A stretch of 64,000 bases of DNA from Todiramphus chloris collaris (taxonomy: Eukaryota > Chordata > Aves > Coraciiformes > Alcedinidae). Both the position numbers and the translations under genes were made by a program. The notes under the pieces are model-generated. The model worked only from the letters and a program-made list of their open reading frames with translations. It was not told the origin of the DNA and searched no databases. Of this stretch, positions 40,074 through 52,000 are shown piece after piece (the stretch's first letter is position 1; every line of letters begins with the position of its first letter). Where the stretch lies: contig JANVCC010000021.1 in NCBI GenBank assembly GCA_025345505.1, forward strand, positions 27,087,208 through 27,151,207, given 5' to 3'.

Positions 40074-43000
40074 CTGCAAGAGAGAAAAGATTGATCAGAA
40101 ATGCCAAGCAAATCAGTATTCTCTAAATGTCACACAAGAAAACTTTAGATCAATTATGTTTTTTTAGAAAATCTACTGAAGTCTGACTGTCCCATCTTGT
40201 CATTTGCTGAAATAGGATATATCAATTTATAATACTGAACATAAAGAACCTTGGCATGTCTTTCTATGGTTTTATAACTCATAAAGCCTTATTAATTTAA
40301 TGATCTGATTAACTGCAAAATTCACTCTTCACAGCAAATTTTGCAATGGCATAACAGCACAAAGTATTTTAACAAAACAAATTGGTTAATATAATTTCAG
40401 TTAACATGAGCTTATCTCAGAAGTACACAGGTGAACATCAGCATATCAGAATATGTCATCTATGTTTCCATTTGTATTTGATAGGCAGGTACTGATTTAT
40501 AGTACTATGAATAGATGTGAACAGAGAAGACTTAAAATCTAGCAACTTCTGAAAAAAAAAAAAATAAAGGCTTCATTCTTCACTGCCTCGCACATTTGTA
40601 TACAATAAAATTTATTTACCTGCTCACAAAGGTGAAAATTGTACTCACAGTATATTTTCATTGTAATTTAATAGATTTCGTAACTTCACTGTATTGGTCA
40701 CAATGACTATATTAGATGAAAATACCTCTGAACCCTGGCTCATGCATTGCAAGAGAACACCCTGATTCTCAGATGGCCTCGCAATTAATTCTTGTTGCTT
40801 TCAGGGCAAGGTGCCATTGCCGTATTGTGGTGTCTCCACTGACTGCACAAGTAGGTCTCTACAGATTACAGTGAGACCTTGAGAGATCTCCCTCACAGGT
40901 ACAAAACAATTATTGTGTCTAGAGCCTGGGGTTATCCTAAGCAACCCCACCTTACTGAATGATTTTAAGAACACAGAAACAAGCAAGAGAAATATCTGTA
41001 TGGTAATATACTGAAGTTATTTGAGTGAAGCTCTTTACATCATTCAGTGCAACACATCTTACACTTTACCTTTAACTTTGGTATAGCAAGGCTCACAATG
41101 CACGGTTTGTCTGTAAATCCAAATGCTGTCTCCTGCTTTCAGATCTTCCAGTGGTCTTTTGCATACTTCACACTTCAACACACAAGTAAAAGTAACAGGA
41201 AAAATTAAAATTAAATGCTTCCCTAATATTCATTCCCAGCATGCTGTCTTTTAGGAAGTAAGCAACTCCAGACTAGAATATGAGTTATGATAGGGTTATG
41301 ATACTGCAGTATAATCAATTATGAACTCTGAAAGAGTACTTTTAATGATCAGTAAATTAAAAATCTCACCTTTAGATATCTAAAAATCAGATACCTGTGT
41401 CTCCACTGGTTCCCTAGGTTCTCATTACACATATCAATCCCTTCCTTCTCCCAGACATTTCCAAAGAGTACTTTTGCTGTCTTAGATGAGGAAGCTACTC
41501 TAAGATGAGAGGAATTGCCCTTCTGAAACCCTTCTGTTTCTTCATTGAGTAAAAGAAGCATGATCAGACTTAATCACTTATCTAATGAAAGAATAATGAA
41601 ACCTGGTTTTCTTCTGGTATTTTATCCTCCGATAAGTGAAAACCAGCATTATTTTTACAGTCATCCAAGAAAGGCTGTAAGCCTTTCCATAATTTTCATG
41701 ATGTCTCTTTATTGAGATAAATTTAGACCGGAAATCTTTATTAAATTTTAAAATTAACAGTCTGACACAGAAAATCCCTTTGCAGCTAGATGAATAAAGA
41801 AATTGTGTGATGTCCACACCATGAATGCAAAGGCAGGGTGAATGCTTAGATCCGGGATCCAGACAATATGCAATCACCTTATGGTATGCAGACTCAGTAG
41901 GGATAGTGTGAAATTGCAACTGGGCACTCAGTATTGATTAGCATAACATGTTAGAGTACTAGATTGTGCTTTTAATTTCAGTTTTACAGGACTATTTTCC
42001 CTCTTTATCTCTTCTACAAATATTGCTAGCATTAAGGTACTATTAAAAGTCTGCTCTTTTCACTCATTTTACATTTCTTTGTATAAATCAGCAAAAGGAT
42101 GGGCATGTTTTCAAAGGTTTGATCACCAAGATTAACATTTTTATATAGAGATAAAGCCCTACAATTTGGATTATTTACTCACTGAACTTTTAGTATATAC
42201 CTTTACATGGAAATAAAGACCTTATACTGCTGTCAGCTACACGCAACTCTCTAGTGGATACAGGGTATTAGTAAGGCTCTAAATGAATATTAATGATCAG
42301 AAATTGCACTACTTAGCTAAATACATAACTACAAGCATGAACCACAGACCTACGTTAGTTGTTTAATTTGTTGCAAATGCTGTCATAAATGTGTAGTTAC
42401 ACAAAACTTAAGCTGAATTTTGCTGGCCAGACAGGTTGCAACTTGGGAATAAGTGTCAAAAATAATATAACTTTAGAAATAAGTTTAAATATTTAACAAA
42501 TAATTCAGCCCACACCAACACGTTAGCACTCCTAACTGCATGAAAGGCCCATTCCTTTTTATGTGGTATGATCTATCTAAAAAGATTTGTATTTATTTGC
42601 AATAACAGTACTGAGGAGGTATTACATAGTGATTTGCATGGAAGAAATGGCATTTCTAGTGCTCACAGAGCTCCGAAAGTCCATATGAGGCAAAAAACAT
42701 GTAGCTTCACACACGTTAAGTACAACCTTACTGCTGTATCCTGCTTTGGGTTAGTTTTCATGCAGTAACTAGGTAAAAGAACTGCTGTCAGAAGCAGAAG
42801 TAAAAGCTATGCAAGACTGGGCAGAAAAATGAGCTATGCTAATGTGGTGATTTTGTCAAGTATTGTTTGTTAGAACAACAAACTCTGTGTGGAGATGCAA
42901 GCAGAACTGAGACAAATGATGCAGAAAGAAAACAGACTAGAGGGCTGAACAGTAGTAGATGTACACTGAGAAAAGTTTAAGAGTAAATTTTAGGCTGAGG

Positions 43001-46000
43001 TTTCAGCTTTGGAACGACAAGCAAAAAAAAAATATTCTGTGCTTTCATTCTTATTGGAAACAAGAAAAATAAATCACATCATTTTTAATAATTAAGGCTG
43101 GGGCAAAGATAGTTTCAACACTGTTTTTATGCTACAGCAGAAACCGTCCGTAAGACACAAATTTTAATAAAATATTTGATGCCAGTGGATAAAATGATTT
43201 CACCTCTACAGGTTAAATATCTCTTGCTAATGCCTTTGAGCATGGCTTCTGTCCAAGCCATGGCTTTAGATGTCACTTAATCAAGAACATCTACAAGACT
43301 TCATAAAAAAAGAAATAGAATAAAATTTTACTATATGAAGAAAGTGTAGCTAGGATATGATTCACTGTGTCAGACTGGAAGCTGAAGACTTATAAATGTG
43401 TAGGACATTCAGGATATGTTCCACTGTATTCTTTATCCTTATGGCTGTAAGAGAAGGAGATGCAAGGGGAAGGAGAGTAGAGGAAGAGGGAGAGAGAGAA
43501 GGAAAAAAACGAGGAAGGAATTCTGTAGAGGTGAGAAAGAAAGACTAGTATTTCCTATATTAATCTTCTCCTCCCATGTGAAGAAGGCTTAAGGCCTAAA
43601 TATTTTCTTATTTTACTTGTAATATAATGCAGGTATTACATTCAAATGATATTTCTTAATAGTAGGTGAAATCTTCTTACCTTGAAGCAAGTTGAATGAC
43701 AGCAAATTTGCAAGGCATCTAAGATCATTTTGGCATCTATACCCAAGGGCTTCCTGCAGTATGTACATATATCTTTTCCAATTATGCTCCTGTGTATATA
43801 ATATAACATCAGAAGTCAGAAAAAGAACTGCCATTGGAATCTCAAGAAGAAAATTGATAAGCTTAGTGCAATTATGTGGGAAACACATTGGTATACTGTA
43901 AAATGGCCATAAATGGACAGATGTCATGTGTATATTCCCTCCATTCTAGTTGACAGGTGTAATGCATATGCCTCTGTGATGGGCAAATTGCTGAGCATTA
44001 ATTACCAAGTAGCAAAAAAATACCTTGATAAAAAGAATGGTCTTTTTTGGTGAACTGAATGATTTCAAACCATAATGAGACAGTATTAAGCTGCTGAATG
44101 TCCACGAGCCTGTATACTACTAAATGGAGTTGAAGTGGAGGGTAATGATTTTAATGTTTTCATCACAAAAGTAAATTGGTAGTTGACTTTAAACTGACAT
44201 CATTTGATCGGTGTGATATAGAATTTTTCTCTATGTTGCAAAAGTGCCTGAAAACTTGTATAATTTTCTGCATTGCAGACTTCTGTCTACCTTCATGGCA
44301 GTTACAGTGAACACATGTGTAGAACAGCCTACTTGGTATTCATAACAATTATATTTAAAAAAATAATTCTCAGGGTTTTTTTGTATTTTTATGTCACATC
44401 AATTTGTACTTTTTCTGGAAACAACTATTAGTGTTGGTTTTGCACTACAAAATCAACTGGTCTTGCTCTTTTCCACTCAGTGGTAGACCATTGTACTAAT
44501 ATTTAATCATTTGTGGAGCTTCTTATATTGAAAATGATGCGAGTTTTTCTGATTAGGTATTTCCAAATAAAGGGACTATCCAAATTACCTGAACTGAAAG
44601 TAGTGGGTGCATTTAATTTCCACACACACACACACACACACCCCCCCAAGCCCCTGCCATGAGGTAAGATATTATTGATTGAGCAAATATCCTTCTTATA
44701 TTTGGAAATACCTTCACCGGTGTGAAAAAATAGTTTTAACAGTATTTTAAGAGTCGTGAATATATTCATGCACATCTGTACATGAAGTTACTCATTACAG
44801 ACATCATTCTCACAAAGAAAGGAAATTTTGCAAGGTAAGCAGCTGCCTGAGGTAGAAACCAACAGAATCACAAAGCTAAATCTATCTCTTAAGGCATTGG
44901 TTATTCTTTCTATAGGTATTGTAAAATGTCAGCTGTGACAGGCCTAACATAATATTAAGCTGCTGAACTGTGGTAATGATTTGATGGCCAGATCCCCCTG
45001 AAAGGGAGCTCTGTATGAAAAGCTGTCTGATGAGACTAATGGTGACTCCCACTGCTCTCTTTTGTCTGAACATTTGATCACTTATGCAAAATGTCTGTGT
45101 CCTTTGATACTCTACAATGTTATTGATGTGTACTTACCTATCAGAAGTAGAGTAAACTGTTTTGATAGTATTTCCTGTTACATTTTCTTCATAGGCACCA
45201 TATGATGATTTGCTGTAAAGCAGTGAGTGCATAGCAATCACTAAACAGTACATTTTATTCATAAAGGTTTTACTATACTCATGATAATATGCAAATTAAG
45301 CTAATTAACATGCTCCTCAAAGTCATAATATGCAAATCAAACGAATCTAATCATCATACTTGGTGACGAGTTATTTTTCTGTGTTTTCACAACCATCAGG
45401 AAAATATCAAATTAAAAAAGCACAAATTAGAAATAATAGTGTCCTTAGAGTGCATTCTGTTGTTGAATGATTCTTCAACATTTCAAAATTAAATCCACAA
45501 GCCCGTTGAGCAAAATTGACATGATGGGATTGGTTTTGCCTCCGCTGATATCCAGCCTGAATGATACATATCAGGAAAAGGTGACACACTGCATTTTTTT
45601 TTCCTTTTTTGCCCCGTTTCTTTCACTGACCCTCAAAAAACTGTCACACAAAATTACAACATGTCCCTAGAAGTAGAGTGAGAGGCTGTTCAATGTGTGA
45701 TTTGTGTTCACTACAGCAACTATATTGTTTCTTGTATCAGAGTAGGAAGGAACATACTGTATTCAACTATAAAGGAAGTCAGATCTTCCTTTTTTAACAG
45801 TCCCAATTCTGGTTGTTTAAATGTCACTTTTGTTGCATGGAGGTGGTGAGTATGTATGTGACAGCTGAAGAAGTCATCTTGCCATACACATTTTAACATT
45901 CCTGAACTGATTTAATTGCCATATTCCTCCAGAAATTCATAAGGGATTCGGTAATTATTACATGTTTCATATCATTCTTGAATAATGTTTAGCAATGTTA

Positions 46001-49000
46001 GAAACATTTCTTTTATAATCATGTGTGTTTACAGAGCGTATCTTTTTTTCAGGGCAAGTATGAATGTGTAAGGTGTTACACAGCCCAGATACACTTTTCT
46101 ATATACCTGTCTTTTGTAATATTTATATGCCATATTTGATTTCTATGCAACACCAGAAATGTATAAAAATGGTGAAGTTACTGAGAAGCTTAAATGGTAC
46201 ATGTTTTATTTATGTTTCATAGAACAAAAGAATGTGCTTGCTATTTAACAGTAACGTAGCAAACCTGGGTTTGCTCATCACAGAGAAAATATCTCCTCAC
46301 AAGAACAACTAGTACTCTGTTTACATTTCAGTCAAATTGAAAGTAAGCTTACTAAGTAGGAAAGCAAACTGATCCTAAATGTTTGCCTTTCAAAGAGTTT
46401 TTCTGTCTATTTTTACCTTGATCAAGCTAGACATGTGCACACCACATGTCACAGGGTGGAGTATATTGATGATGCAAGGGCCTAAAATTTCTTCCTGTAG
46501 TCAAAAGTGTCATAGGAATATCATTTCTCTATTCCTGTAAAGTATGTGCTGCCTGTGCTTCTTTTTGTTGTTCAGCATATTTTTCCCAAATCTTCCATTT
46601 CAGTTTTTTTAGCTGCAGAATCTAGAGCTGAGTCAGGTTGACACTTCAAATCATCTAGTTAAACCAGGGTTGAGATCATGGCAAAGTGAGTGTTGTGCAT
46701 TGCACGCTCAACATCATATGGATATTTAGAGAAAATTACTTTCCTCAAGTGTCCTAATCTAAAGAACAATGTCCCTTGGATTTTAATAACTGGCTAGAGT
46801 ATTATGATTTAAATACACAAAATATATATATATCCATAACTTAAAACAAAATGGATGTACTGTATAGAAAAAGAAAAAAAACCAACAAACCAAACAATGA
46901 AATGACAGCAAAAATAATTCCAAAGCATCAATTTCTTCTAGTCTTGCCAACTGAAAGCGTGAGAAAACTCTGTACCTTTTCAAATTAATGCATAGTCTGA
47001 CAGCTTGACAACACACTAAGTTAAAACTGAGCCATAAAGCAGCCTGAGAACTGTGTATCTGATCAAGTCCCTTCTTTCAGTTTGTATCACCCACTTGTTT
47101 ACTTGCTGTGGTGTGACTTGTTTATACAGAAAGCTACTCAACTATAAATACTCTCTAGAAACCTATGGCATAAATCCTGAAAGAATTACCTGCAAAGACC
47201 ATTCATTTAGAAAGCTTTCATGAATTAATTTGGGATTAGAGCTTCAGGTAGGGGTACACATTTTGTCATGTGTAAAACCGCATATGGAAGTGCATTCTTT
47301 ACCCTGCCATTCTTGTATTATTGTTCTCTATTTTAATTTTCAAAGATAATCGGAATATCACACAGCTCAGAAGCTGTATGTTTCCAAAATGCTCCAAAAC
47401 ACTAATTAATTTTTTTGTTGAATATTTATTTTCAGTCCTGAAATTGCATGCTGTTTGGATTTTCTTTTCTTTTCAGGCAATTGGCCTTCAAGGTCATGCA
47501 GAAGTTTCGGAATACACAAATTTCAATGGTATTTCAATCTTCTGCAGCAAATATAACAAAATGAGAGATCACAGACCCTGTCCCCAGTCATACCCACACT
47601 GAGGCTCAGGTGTGCATAAGCTTAAGGACTGGGGCATTGATGATAGTTCCCATAAAGTAGCAGACTGTGACTGCTATTTTCCCTATTTGTAAGGCTCAAT
47701 AGATTTCTCCTCTCCCTTTCAAGTCATCAGCCTTGCCTCAGGCAGTTCACAACAGCTATACAGATATGCAATACCTTACATATAGGACTATGTCTTTAAA
47801 CAATACTTATCTACATTAATACTTAAGTGATCCACATAGATGGGTGGGTTGGTACTAAAGAGAGGTTTTCCTAATCCAAAAAGGTCTTTAATTCAAGAAT
47901 TATCTATTATATTTTTGTTGTTGCTGTATTTCTTGAAAATATATTTTGACTGTGAAGAAAAATATTTTGTTTCCTTTATTTCAATGATTTCCTGTTACCG
48001 ACAGACCTGGTGTTTAGTTGGTTCTGTTAAATATCTCTACATCACATTTTTCATTCAGATCTGCAATACGTGTGCTTGTAGAGACAGCATCTGGCTAGAG
48101 CAAGAGTATTGCAAGATAAATGTTTTTTTAAAGTACCTGGTCAAAAAGTCAGAAACCCATATCACAGTTTCAGTGATAGGGATAAAATACAGGTTCAGAT
48201 TCATCCCATGTAGTTTTGGGAACTTAACAAGGCACCTAAGTGAAGAGTGTAATGTTTTCCTTGCAGTCTCAGAAAGAAATAAGCTCCCGGAGAGCGTGGT
48301 GTGTCTAAGATGTAGGAAATGCCTTTCCTCTACTGTCAATGCAAGAATTCTGGCTTATCTGCTCTCCTCAGTTTCATGCCTCAGCTACATCTCTAGAGCT
48401 ACACAATATATGTCTGGTGCTCCCCACTCTGTGCACTAGAGCTGGACTTTGAGGGCTTCTGCGTGTGGGATCCTGGAAGCAGAATTTGGAAGGGGGATGG
48501 CACAATTCCAGAGACCATTGTGAGGCTTCTAAACACCCCTGAAATTTCTTGAATAAAGATGGTTTCTCTTAATTTTTTGCAACAAATGGCACTTTAGATG
48601 TTAGGGGTCTCAATTCATTGTCCACAGTACCTGGTCCTTCTTTCACTGTCACTGGAGTAGTTTGCTTCTGGGAGATTATTTAGAACCCTTGGAGGATTTT
48701 CATATGTTTGATCCATTATCCTAAAAAAAAAAAAAAAAAAAAAAAAAAGGAACCCACATAACAAGAAAACAAACACTTATTAGAAACTGTTTTCAACTAC
48801 ACAGTTTTCCGTTACACTTAAAACCATAAATGTAGATGCTTGGGCTAGGAAACAGTAGGTAAAAGAAATGTACCTTTTTCTTATTGTTGCTAAATTGTTG
48901 CTTGTGCAAAATAATAGAATCACTGACCTGTAATTTTAAGTCTACTTTATGCTGGTAATATATTCATATCAGAAAGTTCATCAAACTGTAACTGAAGTCT

Positions 49001-52000
49001 AGTTTCCTCAAAGTGCTCACTGAGGTTTTCAACTAAGCAGTAATGTCTAAGTGGTTGATAGCACTCTGCATTTTCTTGGCAGTATTCTGTAATGTTTTAT
49101 TCTTGCTTTTACTGTATTTTAGTTCTAAATTATATATATATTACAATTATGTTTTTAATAGAAATGACCAGCTAAACACATACGTAGACTCAAAGCAGGA
49201 TTACGATTCAAGCAAAAGAAACCTTGTCTCCTATAGTTTTCCCTGACATAAACACGATGTACAACCAAACATAAAAATAAACCGTGTCAGACAAATGATA
49301 GGATTTAAGGAATAAGCGCTAATGATGGTTTTGATGATTTTACAAAGCAGCCCAGACAAAGGCTGCTCTTGTTTGGTTCTGCCAAAGGTTGTATTCTGAA
49401 ACAACTCTGGGTGTTTGGGCTGCAGCTTGATTTATTTCAGTGAGCTTGCCAAGGTCTGAGGCTCTGCTAAACGAACCTTGCTCAGCACTGATCGCTGTTT
49501 TATATGCACAGCGTGCTGTATGAAGCAGCACCCTCTATTGTGCTCAACTCCCAATCTGGCAGGCCCCCCTTTCAGACCTTAAAGAGAAATTCATTCACTG
49601 TAGATATTCAGTATATGCTTCTCTGGTCAGAATATTAAGGGGGACTGCTAGGATAAAAATATTTTCTATTAAAAAAATAGCAAAACTGCTTATATATACA
49701 CAGATAGCTAAGTTATTCCTCTTCATTTAGATGTACAACTAAGTGAAAGACCCAAAAAGATACCATCAGAATAGTATGTGAAAACATAATATTTTCACTT
49801 TAATTGACCCAAACGGGTCTTAGTTTTTGCAAATAATGAAACCTAGTAGCAGTGAAACTTTTAAAGTATGGACATATTTACTTATATTTCTTTGAGATGC
49901 TAATAGCTGAGTTCACAAAACACCTAGATAAACACAAAAATACTTATGAAGATCTTGTCACCAGCTACGTTCATTCACTACAAGAAATTATAGTCATTGC
50001 TTATTATAAAAATACATGCAGCTATATTGTATGTGGTTAATCATGCACATTTTAGAAATATGCAGAGAAGTTACGCAAGTTATGGAAATTCTGCTTTCTT
50101 GTATTAGGAATTCACATTTTCTGGTACCATACTAAACAGTTACAACTCTTGATATTGCCTCTTTAAATTTTAGAGAGAAGTATTAGTTGAGTCTCACCGC
50201 TTTTTACTTTGATCATCATCAGACTTGACTTCAGTGTCCTCACAAAGGTTCTCATCTCTGTGAAAGTGAGAAAAAACTCAGAATTAATCAAATTATTTGA
50301 TTCAATGTAAACATATTAAATTAGTTTGGTTTTGCTGACGAAGAAAAAAATTATATGCATTTCACAAGGAAGATTCCTGACTATACTGAGTATGTATCAC
50401 AATTTTTTCATATCACAAGTGTTAAGTTAGTTATGAAGTAAGAGTTATCAGTTCAAACTTCAATATTTTTCAGTTTCTCTTGAGTGTGACATTTACAAAA
50501 GAAAGACAAACTAATCAAAACCACTATGTTCATTATAATTTTGTAGGATAATTCAGGTTGAAATTCCAGGATGTCGGGAGGTCTCTAGTCCAACCTCTTG
50601 CTCAAAGCAGGGCAAGCTTTGAGATCAGAGTATGTGTCTTAGGCATTTTTCTAGTTGGGTCTTGAAAACTTCCAAGTACAGAGATGGCACAACCACTCCA
50701 GGCAATCTGTTCCACTGCTGGATAGTCCTCGTTATATCCAATCTGAATCTCTCTTGTTTCAGTTTATGACCACTGTGATGCATTGTGTTGCCACACTACA
50801 GGTGAAGGGCCTGCCTACATCTTCTGAGCTGACTATGGCTGTAGCATTTTAACTTGACAGCATCATTTCATTCAGCACAGGCATCAGCAGCATCAGCTAT
50901 GGAATGGGCTGCCAAAGCATGTTGTGTGTTACTTGCTTTGTTGTTCTATCCAGTCCAGATTCCTCTAACAACTGATCTTACCAAAGGTTGTACACAATCC
51001 CCAGGATGACATGAACACATTTACACTAGAAACTCATAAATCAGCAGCTGGGAAAAAGCTGATTTCATATAATAAATATCATATATAATATATGGAATAG
51101 ATATTAGTATAAATTTGCATTAATATTATGTATTAAATGGTCTGCAATTAAAAATAATAATTTTATCAATGGAATTGTTTAAGATTAAAAAAAAGGCCAA
51201 ACTGGTTTTCATTTGAAAATGAATAATGATACTAATAAAAAAGAGGATTAAAAAAAATTTATTTATTATAATCCTCTTTTGCATTTAAAGAACAATTTTT
51301 TTTTTTTTTAGTTTTGATGAAGCATTTCACAATTTAAAGAACTTTGATGGTCATGCACTGGCTAATTAGAGTTCCAGTAAAATAAAGTCAAGTACTACCT
51401 GTGTTTCTTCCACAGTGAATTATTTATATCTACTAGTCAGTATTTAAGGAGGAATAAAAAACATTAAAATTCTATGGTTTAAATAAAATAAAGATATTAG
51501 TTTTTACTCCTCTAATGATTTTACAGAACAGAACTTATTAATACTAATATCTATCTAACCACAGATATTTTATCAGTATATAAGAGAAAGATTATGACAG
51601 CCTTACCTCTTATCTTTCTGACCAGTAGTATTTATTTCAACAAAATCCTCAAGGTACTTTCCCCTGAAACAACAAATACAACTGTTAAAATATTTACCCT
51701 ATCTGGGAAGAGGTAAAGTGTAGTAAAAGAATACACATATATATATATATATACAAAATATACATATATATGTATATATATTTATATGCACACATATAAA
51801 AGGAAAAAAGGAAATTGTTATTCAAGTTTATGTTCAAGATTTGCAAAAAACTTACCTTATTGACCATAATAAGAAAAAATGTTTACAATTTTCCACTATC
51901 GAGGTAAAGTTCTGTACAATTAAATAAAAAATATTGTCTAGTACAACCAAGAAAATAAACAGGCTTTGTTTAATCATATCAATGCCATAGTTTAAAGTTG

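Noticed and set aside
48055..48439. Open frames on both strands at 48.0-48.4 kb
   Set aside because: They lie inside a SCEL intron, the two strands overlap, and neither reads like a known protein or carries paired splice sites.
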